32,211 nt of DNA, from assembly GCA_028718545.1 (NCBI GenBank), contig JAQULT010000016.1:1-32211 (forward strand), read 5' to 3'. A program made the position numbers and the translations under genes. Below the pieces are notes generated by a model that was not told where the DNA came from, made no database searches, and was given only the letters and a program-made list of their open reading frames with translations. Positions 21,832 through 29,575 of the stretch are shown piece by piece. Numbering within the stretch: position 1 is the stretch's first letter; each line of letters begins with the position of its first letter. The stretch is from Fidelibacterota bacterium. GTDB taxonomy: Bacteria > Fidelibacterota > Fidelibacteria > Fidelibacterales > Fidelibacteraceae.

Positions 21832-24561
21832 TTATTTATTCCAAAGTTTTGCGATGGTCTTTAAAAGAGTCTCTTCGCTGACCGGTTTGGATACATAGGC
21901 GTTACAGCCGGCTTCCAGCGCCTTTTCGGATTCCCCCGAAAAGGCAAAACCGGTTTGTGCGATAATAATAACGTCTTTATTGAATTCCCGGATCTTCCGG
22001 GTTGCCGCATATCCGTTCATGCCCGGCATTTTTATGTCCATCAGGATAATGTCGAGATCCGGATTTTCACGGGTTTGCCGAATGGCATCTTCGCCGGTCC
22101 TTGCTATCTGCAAAGAGTCGGAATGCTCTTCAAGAATAATGGAAAGAAAAATACCGGTGGTTTCATCATCTTCGGTAATCAGGATATTGGGTTTTCTGTT
22201 ATCCATTTTAACGCTTTTGGCTGATGGCGTTTTTATAGCGGGTTCTGAGCTTTGGAAAGGCAACTGTATGTAAAAACGTGATCCTTTGCCGGAATCCGAA
22301 GTGAAGGCAATTTTGCCGCCGAGAAGTTCCGTATGGGACTTTGCGATGGCAAGACCCAGGCCGGAACCCTGCAGCGCCCTTTCATCCGCAATATCTGCCT
22401 GTACAAAACGGTCAAAGATCGCCGGTTTCCGGTCTTCAGGAATACCGATTCCTGTGTCGCTTACATAAAACTCAATGATTCCGTCTTTAATGGAATAACC
22501 GACATGCACGGAACCCTGCTCGGTAAATTTGATCGCATTTTTAATAAGATTGCTCATTACGGATATAAATTTGTTAAGATCGGTAAGCATGTAAGCGGCT
22601 TTAACAGGAGCATGATTATCAAAATGGAATTCCAGTCCTTTTTGCCGTGCTTCCCTGCCGAAAAAGGTGCAGAGATCCTGAATTTCAGAATGGAAATTGA
22701 CAGCTTTTTTAACAATATCAACCTGTCCGGTTTCAATCTTGGATATCTCAATGATGTCATTTACGGTATTTAAAAGCCGCTGTCCGCTCTTTTGAATGAT
22801 CCTGATATACTGCTCTTTTTCCCGGCTGTCGAGCTTCGGGTTTTTCAGCAAGTCGGCAAATCCCAGAATGCCGTTCATCGGTGTGCGGATCTCATGGCTC
22901 ATATTCGCAAGGAATGCGGACTTCAGGCGGTCGGACTCTTCCGCCCTTTCCTTCGCGTGGATCAGTTCTTCCTGTGCACGTTTAAATCCGGTAATATCCC
23001 GGATAATGGCAAAGGTCGCGGGTGCGCCGTGGTAGTCGATAATCTCGTAGGTAACCTCTACGTCGACAATACTACCGTCTTTTTTATGAAAAGTACTAGC
23101 GTAACGACCCGGAAGCATATCACCCTTCTTGCGTTTTTCATAACGTTCTTTTAATTCTTCTTTGGCTTTCTCCGTGAAGATATCCCTGAAGTAAATATTT
23201 TGAAGTTCTTCAATAGTATAACCCAGCATTTCCGCAAAACGCGTATTACAAAAAATAATATGATCATTTTGCGTGATCTCAATGCCGTCATTGGCATTTT
23301 CGACGATCAGCCGGTATTTTTCTTCACTTTCGCGAAGCACCTCCTCCGCCTTTCTCCATTCGCTGATATCCCGGATGATCATGCTGGTTCTGGGATTGCC
23401 TTCATGATCATAAAAAAGGGAGTTGGATACTTCGGCCAGAAAGCGTATTCCGTTGCTGCGTTTAAAATGCAAAAGTCCTCTTACGCGTCCGCTTTTTTCT
23501 CTTTCCTTCAGCAGTTTTTCCAATTCCGGATCGTCAATATCGACAATTCCATTTCTGCCGCTTTGGATGATCTCCGCTTCCGTCATGCCAAACATTTCAC
23601 AGGCGGCGCGATTCGCCGAAAGAATGTGTCCGTTCGGTTCTGTAAGCAAAATGGCATCGAGGCTGTTGTCAAAAACAGAACGGTAGCGCTCCTCGCTCCC
23701 CTTTAGTTGAAGTTCCGCCCTTTTGCGTTCGTCAATATTGCGGGTAACGCCAAGGATGCCATTAACCTTGCCTTTATCATCGCGGGTAAACTTCAGGCTC
23801 ATTTCGACCCAGATAAAGGATCCGTCACTTCGGCGGTGCTGCAATTCGATCAGACGCGAACGCTCCGGATCAATATTTGGCTCCCTCTCCCTTTCCAGCT
23901 CTTCGGAAAGGATTGTTCCCAGGCGCGCTATATCTTCGGGGAGCATTTTATCGCGCAGGGACTGCTGAATGTGTACATCGGGATCTTCTTTTAGGAGGGC
24001 TTTAACCGAAGGGCTGATGTAGCTTGTTCGCATGTTCAGATCCATGGTCCAGATCACATCGGAGGTGTTTTCCGCCAGCATGCGATACTTTTCCTCGGTC
24101 TGTTTCCGGCGGGTGATGTCTTCAATATATCCTTCGAGATATAAGAGTTCCCCGCGCTTGTCGTAAACGCCGTTCCCGCGTTCCCAGACCCAGCGTTCTT
24201 CCCCCTTGGCCGTTTTGATCCGGTACTCATGTTCAAAGGCCTTTTTTTCTGCAATTGCGTTTTTCCACAGCAAATAAATATTTGCACGCTCGGTTTCGCA
24301 AATAATATCGTTATATGCGATCTTTTTGTTGTTGATAAGATCTTTCGCCTTATAGCCGGTAACCGTTTCGCACTGATCACTCAAATACAGCATTGTCCAG
24401 TCTTTATCGTTTTTACAGAGGTAGACGAAACCGGGAAGATTCGCGTTAAGCAACGCGGCATTGACAGATTCCGGATGGATAGGATTTTGCAAAAGATCCG
24501 GAAAATTTTCGCGCATGTGCCGGTTTTTATATGGGTTTTTTTCTCTTTTCTTCTCTCTCAT
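21832..24561 (-). CDS. Cytoplasmic hybrid sensor histidine kinase with four PAS domains
   Basis: A 909-residue hybrid kinase with no membrane segment. Four PAS domains lie at about 35-150, 155-280, 288-405 and 413-525; each ends with a PAC motif such as GYIEDITRRK, GVTRNIDERKRAE, MIIRDISEWRKAEE or AIIRDITGFKRAQEE. HisKA follows with FLANMSHEIRTPMNGILGFADLL (phosphoacceptor H556), then HATPase with the N-box NLIKNAIKFT (N675), DTGIGIP (G1) and GSGLGLAI (G2). The C-terminal receiver (about 790-909) has ITEDD, LMDIKMPGMNGY (D842) and VSKP (K892). There is no DNA-binding output domain, and no HPt or response regulator gene nearby, so the partner is elsewhere. A TTG at 24564 could extend it by one codon; I take the ATG at 24561. 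The signal is unknown; it must be intracellular or membrane-permeant. Confidence 0.95.
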   Translation of the reverse strand: MREKKREKNPYKNRHMRENFPDLLQNPIHPESVNAALLNANLPGFVYLCKNDKDWTMLYLSDQCETVTGYKAKDLINNKKIAYNDIICETERANIYLLWKNAIAEKKAFEHEYRIKTAKGEERWVWERGNGVYDKRGELLYLEGYIEDITRRKQTEEKYRMLAENTSDVIWTMDLNMRTSYISPSVKALLKEDPDVHIQQSLRDKMLPEDIARLGTILSEELEREREPNIDPERSRLIELQHRRSDGSFIWVEMSLKFTRDDKGKVNGILGVTRNIDERKRAELQLKGSEERYRSVFDNSLDAILLTEPNGHILSANRAACEMFGMTEAEIIQSGRNGIVDIDDPELEKLLKEREKSGRVRGLLHFKRSNGIRFLAEVSNSLFYDHEGNPRTSMIIRDISEWRKAEEVLRESEEKYRLIVENANDGIEITQNDHIIFCNTRFAEMLGYTIEELQNIYFRDIFTEKAKEELKERYEKRKKGDMLPGRYASTFHKKDGSIVDVEVTYEIIDYHGAPATFAIIRDITGFKRAQEELIHAKERAEESDRLKSAFLANMSHEIRTPMNGILGFADLLKNPKLDSREKEQYIRIIQKSGQRLLNTVNDIIEISKIETGQVDIVKKAVNFHSEIQDLCTFFGREARQKGLEFHFDNHAPVKAAYMLTDLNKFISVMSNLIKNAIKFTEQGSVHVGYSIKDGIIEFYVSDTGIGIPEDRKPAIFDRFVQADIADERALQGSGLGLAIAKSHTELLGGKIAFTSDSGKGSRFYIQLPFQSSEPAIKTPSAKSVKMDNRKPNILITEDDETTGIFLSIILEEHSDSLQIARTGEDAIRQTRENPDLDIILMDIKMPGMNGYAATRKIREFNKDVIIIAQTGFAFSGESEKALEAGCNAYVSKPVSEETLLKTIAKLWNK

Positions 24562-24655
24562 CAAATCGCTCTGTCAATCTTCGGATGGATCCGGAATCCG
24601 CAATATCCGGAAATGTATACCGGTGTATCCATTGTAGGGTTTTATTCCTGTTTAA

Positions 24656-24694
24656 TTTATAAACGATTTTAGGAATTTTACTCAAAAATGTCAA
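24656..24694 (-). promoter_or_regulatory. Probable promoter of the PAS kinase gene
   Basis: On the minus strand TTGAGT (24685-24680) is followed after 18 nt by TATAAA (24661-24656). A second box, TTGACA (24694-24689), lies 3 nt further upstream. The implied leader is about 90 nt. The same spacing is found upstream of the lipoprotein gene starting at 26030. Confidence 0.55.
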
Positions 24695-24726
24695 TAGTTT
24701 ATAAGCTCAAAACCTTTCCGCCGTTT

Positions 24727-24885
24727 TTAATATGCCGGTCTTCGCTTCTGCGCCCGGGATCTCCGGGTGCTGTGCGGCATCGGGATCGTTTTTTCCAGTT
24801 TTTCGTATTCGATGAATTTACGGACGTGAAAATAATACGCTTCCGGTAGTATAAATTTTGAAAAAGGATTTGCATAAAAAGGCAG
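24727..24885 (-). pseudogene. Possible C-terminal gene remnant between kinase and lipoprotein genes
   Basis: In the 404-nt gap between the kinase start and the next gene, a minus-strand frame of 52 sense codons lies between an in-frame TAA (24888-24886) and a TAA at 24729-24727, without any upstream ATG. The translation has coding character (FSKFILPEAYYFHVRKF, IEYEKLEKTIPMP) and a basic tail (STRRSRAQKRRPAY). A second overlapping frame starting at an ATG near 24870 is also open for about 60 codons but looks less protein-like. No family recognised. The rest of the gap contains the kinase promoter and AT-rich DNA (24889-24965) with nothing evident. Confidence 0.3.
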
Positions 24886-24965
24886 TTAAAAAAACCAATA
24901 CAGATATTCTAAACACCGGTAAAAATCCTTCTTTATTTTAAAAGCTTGTCTTTTTATAAATCAAG

Positions 24966-26030
24966 TTATTCGCCGGGTACGAACTCCGATATCGCGTATT
25001 CGACCTCAAATTCAATGCTCTTGATAGGGCGCAATTGTTTGGGCAGGGATGTTGTCTGCTGAAGATCGGAAAAGCGCACGACACCCTCCTGGGCGCTATC
25101 GAAATTATACATCAGTCCGTATGTGCCCGAAGCACAGTTAGGATCTAAATTATAGATCACGGAAATGGAAAAACCGATGATCTGATCATCCAGGCGTCCG
25201 AAACCTCCGCCGGCCTGTTCGGTGGATGTTTTTCCGAACGTTATGAACAAAGTGGCGCCATCCGTGTTGAGATGAAATTCCCGATCGCGGCTGAACATGT
25301 ACGCGATATGCGTCAGCGTGTCACTCATAGGTGCGATGCCCGCATTGCCAAACTCCCAGAAGAAGAGGTTTTCCTGCCGGGTGTCGGAAAGAAAGAGCGT
25401 ATAGGTTTCGCTGCGGGTCCCGCCCGTGGTATCCAGCGCACAGTGATTATAGACAAACTTCCAGTTGTTCTCACCATCACGTTTAAGTAAGACATCCTGT
25501 GCGCGGTAAGGTCCGCTGTTATTGGCGTACCAGCGCATCCGGAAATCCGTGAAAACGAATTCATAATATACGGCCTGCAGCATCATACCCCACCAGCGAC
25601 CCTCATCCGTAATATCCAGCGTATCAAGATACATCATTTGGGCATTATCGATGGAAACGACCAGAGGATTGTCCGTCGGGGCATTATAGGCGACAATGGC
25701 CCGCGAAAGATAATCCCGGTATTTTGTTTCGCTGACCGGGATCTCCTGCATGTCTGCTGTCGTGCTCCATAAACTGTCAAAGATTGCCTGAGCATCATCC
25801 TGCGCCGGAAAGATGATGCGCGAACATGCAACGATTGCTTCTTCGGGACCGATATATCCGCCCGTATTCTGGGTTAAGGATATCCCCGGCGAGCCGAAAC
25901 GCTGAATATGCGAAGCTTTTTCCAGACCACCCGCGGCGCGTTCAAATTTGTAATTGATGCCCTGAAAATCTTTTGAACAGGACAAAATGCATAAAATCAC
26001 CATCAGTGAGAACAAGAAGGTCTTTTTCAT
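24966..26030 (-). CDS. Lipoprotein of unknown function
   Basis: A 354-residue lipoprotein whose signal peptide MKKTFLFSLMVILCILSC ends at C18. No family recognised. The mature part is beta-rich, with runs of aromatic residues (WWGMMLQAVYYEFVFTDFRMRWYANN) in the middle and a sandwich-like C-terminus ending EFEVEYAISEFVPGE. Start choice: two in-frame ATGs exist. The first (26036) is only 2 nt from AGGAG, too close; the second (26030) is 8 nt away, the optimal distance, and begins directly with the MKK of the signal peptide, so I chose it. It has its own promoter and a structured leader of about 100 nt. Codon style is like that of its neighbours. It probably sits in the inner or outer membrane. 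Confidence 0.8.
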   Translation of the reverse strand: MKKTFLFSLMVILCILSCSKDFQGINYKFERAAGGLEKASHIQRFGSPGISLTQNTGGYIGPEEAIVACSRIIFPAQDDAQAIFDSLWSTTADMQEIPVSETKYRDYLSRAIVAYNAPTDNPLVVSIDNAQMMYLDTLDITDEGRWWGMMLQAVYYEFVFTDFRMRWYANNSGPYRAQDVLLKRDGENNWKFVYNHCALDTTGGTRSETYTLFLSDTRQENLFFWEFGNAGIAPMSDTLTHIAYMFSRDREFHLNTDGATLFITFGKTSTEQAGGGFGRLDDQIIGFSISVIYNLDPNCASGTYGLMYNFDSAQEGVVRFSDLQQTTSLPKQLRPIKSIEFEVEYAISEFVPGE

Positions 26031-26059
26031 TTTCATATCTCCTTTGCATGCTGACCGGA

Positions 26060-26101
26060 GAACAGGGGCATTGTCCTGTTCGCGAGATCGGTGTTCAGGA
26101 C
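26060..26101 (-). promoter_or_regulatory. Two mutually exclusive hairpins in the lipoprotein leader
   Basis: The block at 26073-26081 can pair either with 26060-26066 (GAACAGG/CCTGTTC, 7 bp, 8-nt loop) or with 26096-26101 (GTCCTG/CAGGAC, 6 bp, 17-nt loop). The two stems share the bases 26075-26078, so only one can form. They end about 15 nt before the AGGAG ribosome site of the gene starting at 26030, a layout seen in attenuators and riboswitch-like leaders. Known riboswitch cores were not recognised. Confidence 0.35.
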
Positions 26102-26138
26102 GGGAAGCAAAACCGCCGCTGGTTAATAAACTTCATAA

Positions 26139-26177
26139 ATTATAAAGTAATTTGAAATGGTAAATCAAGAATGTCAA
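26139..26177 (-). promoter_or_regulatory. Probable promoter of the lipoprotein gene at 26030
   Basis: TTGATT (26168-26163) and a consensus TATAAT (26144-26139) are separated by 18 nt. A perfect TTGACA (26177-26172) lies 3 nt upstream of the first box but 27 nt from the -10, too far to be its partner. Transcription would start near 26132, giving a leader of about 100 nt. Confidence 0.6.
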
Positions 26178-26204
26178 CCAATATTTTCCCTATGTGAAAA
26201 AAAG

Positions 26205-26335
26205 CGACGGAAAGCTTCTGACGATCGTCCGGATGCGACCGGGGTTGATTGCGGCAGCTTATATGCGCAATTTAAGGATTTTACACGGCAACGCGGATCC
26301 GGACGGCGCGACCGGTCCCCGCAATCTTGAAAGGA
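26205..26335. other. GC-rich structured intergenic segment
   Basis: In the 341-nt gap between two lipoprotein genes, a GC-rich patch stands out from AT-rich flanks. GATTGCGG (26247-26254) and CCGCAATC (26319-26326) are perfect 8-bp inverted copies. TCCGGA followed within a few bases by GCGACCGG occurs on both sides (near 26228-26242 and 26298-26316). A GTG-started plus-strand frame crosses it but has no ribosome site. It could be the 3' end structure of the upstream transcript, a small RNA or a remnant. Confidence 0.3.
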
Positions 26336-26371
26336 AACGAGATTCTTTTAACAGACTTTTGAATAAAGGTT

Positions 26372-27646
26372 TTATTGACCGGCTTCATTATACCAGACGG
26401 CGCTGTACCCGTTGCCGAGCAGATCCGTATATCGCACGTTGATCCTGAACAATCCCGTAATATCGCGGGCCGGAAAGACGGAAACCGAATGGAAATCCAT
26501 ACCCTCCCGGGCTCCTTTCAGGTCATATAGCTCACCAATGTTAAACATACGTGCATTATCTCCAGGCTCCGTATTTTCAAATTCAAATGAAATATCCGTG
26601 ATCAGCAGATCCGGATCAACGGGCCTGCCGTCCGGGAAGCGATACTGCACATCGATGGAAGTGAGCCGCCCTTCCGCATTGCAACGGATCGTCGGTACTG
26701 CGATCAGCAGAAACGCGTCCGCGCCGGCACTGGCATACTCCAGCGTGCGAACGGAATGGCTGCCGATCGTTATGGTATAGGTGCCGAATCTGAAGGGCGT
26801 CGCGGATGAGATCTGCGAGAACATATGTGAATCGTTTTCCGTGTAATGGTAAAAAGATGCTATAAAGTCGCCGCCGCCCGGATAGTACTCCTGCCAGGTG
26901 ACGATGCTGTCGTAAGGCTCGCCGGCCGGACCGCTGAGACGTATAGGCGCTTGTTCCGGATTGACGTTCTTTCCGCCTTCCGAACGCAGGGAATAGCAGA
27001 TATCCTTCTCTACGGAATCAAAAGGCGCGGCCGTCCGGATATCGGTCCCGAAGATGCCGCCCTGCATTTCAAAGGAACTCGACAGGATGATCTGATCCTG
27101 GCTCAATATATCCGGAATGCCGTCATTGTCCGTATCGATATTCTTTGCGGCAGAAGCGTAATAGGCGCCCATTTTTTTAAGGAAAGTAATTTCCGTTTCG
27201 CCCAGCAGGATCTCATTTCCCAGCGGATCGTGCGCCGGAATGATGCTGTAGCCGTCCTGTGTCAGGTCCTGCAGATCAATGACCGTGTTCTCTTCGTCGG
27301 AAAGGCCGACCAGCGGGAGCATCTGCAGTCCGCCGCAAAACAGGTTACCGATGTAATGATAAGCGCTGTCCAAAAAGGCAACGATCAAAACACGGCCTGC
27401 TTCAGCGTCAATACTGAATGCTCCTTCAGCGATACCTTCGATCTCGTAATGATTCCCGTAAAACACCATGACGTATACGGCATCGTTGATGGACAGAATA
27501 CTGTCCGTTCCCGCCGGCGATGTCTTGCTCATGGATGCAGGCGGGATCGTTCCCTTAAGGGTCACGGCATTGCCAAAGATCATTCTGAAAATATCACAGC
27601 TGATCAAAGTCAGAAAAAGCAATAAAAGCAAAGTCGTTTTCTTCAT
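26372..27646 (-). CDS. Lipoprotein of unknown function with DTDNDGIPD motif
   Basis: A 424-residue lipoprotein; the signal peptide MKKTTLLLLLFLTLISC ends at C17. Residues about 27-130 (VTLKGTIPP ... GAFSIDAEAGRVLIVAFLDS) look like a carboxypeptidase-regulatory or transthyretin-like beta domain. DTDNDGIPD at 171-179 is the calcium-binding-like repeat known from thrombospondin type 3 and many secreted FCB proteins. The C-terminal 180 residues are beta-rich. No specific family recognised. AGGAG lies 6 nt before the ATG. Its stop is 341 nt from the next lipoprotein start, and each gene has its own promoter candidate, so the two may be separately controlled members of one envelope function. Function cannot be stated. 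Confidence 0.8.
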   Translation of the reverse strand: MKKTTLLLLLFLTLISCDIFRMIFGNAVTLKGTIPPASMSKTSPAGTDSILSINDAVYVMVFYGNHYEIEGIAEGAFSIDAEAGRVLIVAFLDSAYHYIGNLFCGGLQMLPLVGLSDEENTVIDLQDLTQDGYSIIPAHDPLGNEILLGETEITFLKKMGAYYASAAKNIDTDNDGIPDILSQDQIILSSSFEMQGGIFGTDIRTAAPFDSVEKDICYSLRSEGGKNVNPEQAPIRLSGPAGEPYDSIVTWQEYYPGGGDFIASFYHYTENDSHMFSQISSATPFRFGTYTITIGSHSVRTLEYASAGADAFLLIAVPTIRCNAEGRLTSIDVQYRFPDGRPVDPDLLITDISFEFENTEPGDNARMFNIGELYDLKGAREGMDFHSVSVFPARDITGLFRINVRYTDLLGNGYSAVWYNEAGQ

Positions 27647-27759
27647 TTTTTCTCCTGGGCGGTATATATCATGACCGCTGCTCCAAAAACCGGTGATAAC
27701 TGCTGATGTTATAATGTGCTCTCGGTGATTTGCCGCCTTTTATTGAATGGATAGGTAAA

Positions 27760-27786
27760 TTTATAGCAAAGGAAATAATTAGTCAA
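27760..27786 (-). promoter_or_regulatory. Candidate promoter of the lipoprotein gene at 27646
   Basis: TTGACT (27786-27781) and TATAAA (27765-27760) lie 15 nt apart, a little tight for a sigma-70 promoter. The implied leader is about 105 nt. Nothing else stands out in the 167-nt gap to the radical SAM gene. Confidence 0.4.
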
Positions 27787-27813
27787 ATGAAATCTATCTG
27801 CGTATGAGACGGA

Positions 27814-29532
27814 TCAGAACTCGTTTGCCGGAATGACTTGTTTCACAGATGAAGCGCTTTTGCCGGGCCGGTGCCACATCATCATGCCGAACTGCCGGCG
27901 TTTTGCTTTTTCGCTTTTTGGGACATCAAGTTTTTCATTTGTGAGGGGATGGTATCCTGTGTAAAACATGGCCGTTGAGATCGTCATCGGCGTCGGATAA
28001 AAATCGGCGGCTTGCTGCAGTTTATGGCCGCTTTGCTTCAGCTGTCGCTGCAGGTCCAGCATCATGGCATCCGTGCAGCCCGGATGTCCCGAAATAAAGT
28101 AGGGGACAATATATTGCTCCTTGCCGGCTTTCCGTGAAAACTGCAGGAATTTTTCCAGAAATCTGAAATACAGCGTATCGGGCGGTTTGTTCATGATTCG
28201 TGTCACATCTTCGTTCAGGTGTTCCGGGGCGATCTTCAAATGTCCGCCGGTAAAGCGGGTGACCATTTTTTCCATGGCCCGCAGATCGGCCAGTGCAAGA
28301 TCATGGCGCAGGCCGGATGCGATAAAAACATGATTGACGCCCGGAACTGCCGCAGCGGCTTTCAACAGCTCCGTATAGCGTTCCTGGTCCTCAACGACCA
28401 GATGCGGACAAATTTCCGGAAAAAGGCAGTTCATTTCCTTACAGCCGCCGATGCGGCAATGGATTCCGTACATATTCGCCGTGGGACCGCCGATATCGCT
28501 GACGGTTCCCCGGAACCAGGGTTTTTTGCTTAGCTCCCGGACTTCCTTCAATACCGAGGCCTTGCTGCGGCTCTGGATGCGCGGACCCTGATGAAAGGTA
28601 ATGGCGCAGAAGGAACAGTTACCGAAACAGCCGCGGTGAGCCGTTATTGAGTCGTTGATCTGTTCCCAGGCCGGAATGCGTTCCCGGTATTTTGGGTGTG
28701 GTTCGCGGGTAAAGGGCAGGGCATACAAGGCATCCATCTCGGCAGTATTTAAAGGTTTTGCCGGCGGATTGATGCGGACGATCTGTTCGCCGTGCCGCTG
28801 ATACAGGGTTTTGGCATAAGGATAGACGCGGTTCTCGTAATGCAGGCGCGTCATGGTGTTGAATGCCATCTTGTCCTTTGAAACCAATTCAAAGGAGGGT
28901 AATTCGATACTGTCCGGCGGGATTTCGGCGGAGCGGCATACCGTACCGGGAACGTCGTAAATTTCGCGGATATTTATGCCAGACTTCAGTCTTTTAAGAA
29001 CTTCCTTTACCGGGCTTTCACCCATCCCGTAGATCAGCAGGTCCGCCTTGCTGTCCAGCAGGATGCTGCGGCGGACCTTGTCGTTCCAGTAATCGTAATG
29101 CGCCATGCGCCGCAGGCTGGATTCGACGCCGCCCAGAATAATGGGCGTTTCCTTGTAGACCGAGCGGATAAGATTACTGTAAACGATCGCGGCGCGGTTC
29201 GGACGTTTTCCCGCTTTGCCGCCCGCCGTGTAGGCATCGTCGGAGCGCTTTTTGCGGTTGACCGTGTAATGTGCGACCATGGAATCGATATTGCCCGCCG
29301 TCACCGCAAAACAGAAACGCGGTTCCCCCAGCCGGCGGATATCCTGATCGCTCCGCCAGTCCGGCTGATCCAGAATGCCGACCCGGTAGCCTTCCGCTTC
29401 CAAAACCCGCGCAATAATGGCGGTCCCGAAAGAAGGATGATCCACAAAAGCATCCCCGCTGACAATGATCACATCGCAGCGCTCCCAGCCGAGCGTTTTC
29501 ATTTCATCCTTATTTGTGGGGAAAATATTCAT
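27814..29532 (-). CDS. YgiQ family radical SAM protein
   Basis: A 572-residue UPF0313/YgiQ protein. The N-terminal domain opens FPTNKDEMKTLGWERCDVIIVSGDAFVDHPSFG, followed by ILDQPDW and GGVESSLRRMAHYDYW, hallmarks of this family. The radical SAM cluster is CFGNCSFC (C302, C306, C309). A second set of cysteines, C359, C364, C369 and C375, is usual in YgiQ and could hold an auxiliary cluster. The C-terminal part has GHLKIAPEHLNEDVTRIMNKP and the FYPTPMTISTAMFYTGYHPLT end motif. The reaction is unknown; E. coli YgiQ has been tied to quinone supply. The gene starts 43 nt after the cysS stop with no clear Shine-Dalgarno, and probably shares the cysS transcript. Confidence 0.95.
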   Translation of the reverse strand: MNIFPTNKDEMKTLGWERCDVIIVSGDAFVDHPSFGTAIIARVLEAEGYRVGILDQPDWRSDQDIRRLGEPRFCFAVTAGNIDSMVAHYTVNRKKRSDDAYTAGGKAGKRPNRAAIVYSNLIRSVYKETPIILGGVESSLRRMAHYDYWNDKVRRSILLDSKADLLIYGMGESPVKEVLKRLKSGINIREIYDVPGTVCRSAEIPPDSIELPSFELVSKDKMAFNTMTRLHYENRVYPYAKTLYQRHGEQIVRINPPAKPLNTAEMDALYALPFTREPHPKYRERIPAWEQINDSITAHRGCFGNCSFCAITFHQGPRIQSRSKASVLKEVRELSKKPWFRGTVSDIGGPTANMYGIHCRIGGCKEMNCLFPEICPHLVVEDQERYTELLKAAAAVPGVNHVFIASGLRHDLALADLRAMEKMVTRFTGGHLKIAPEHLNEDVTRIMNKPPDTLYFRFLEKFLQFSRKAGKEQYIVPYFISGHPGCTDAMMLDLQRQLKQSGHKLQQAADFYPTPMTISTAMFYTGYHPLTNEKLDVPKSEKAKRRQFGMMMWHRPGKSASSVKQVIPANEF

Positions 29533-29575
29533 AGGGAAATATTTATGGACAAGGAGCCTGTTCCTTACGGATATG

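Noticed and set aside
26194..26442. GTG-started plus-strand frame of 82 codons
   Set aside because: No ribosome site, overlaps the 3' end of the lipoprotein gene on the other strand, and the product is a low-complexity arginine-rich sequence without family features.
29552..29566. AAGGA/TCCTT stem between cysS and the radical SAM gene
   Set aside because: Five base pairs with a 6-nt loop; expected often by chance and not placed to block cotranscription.
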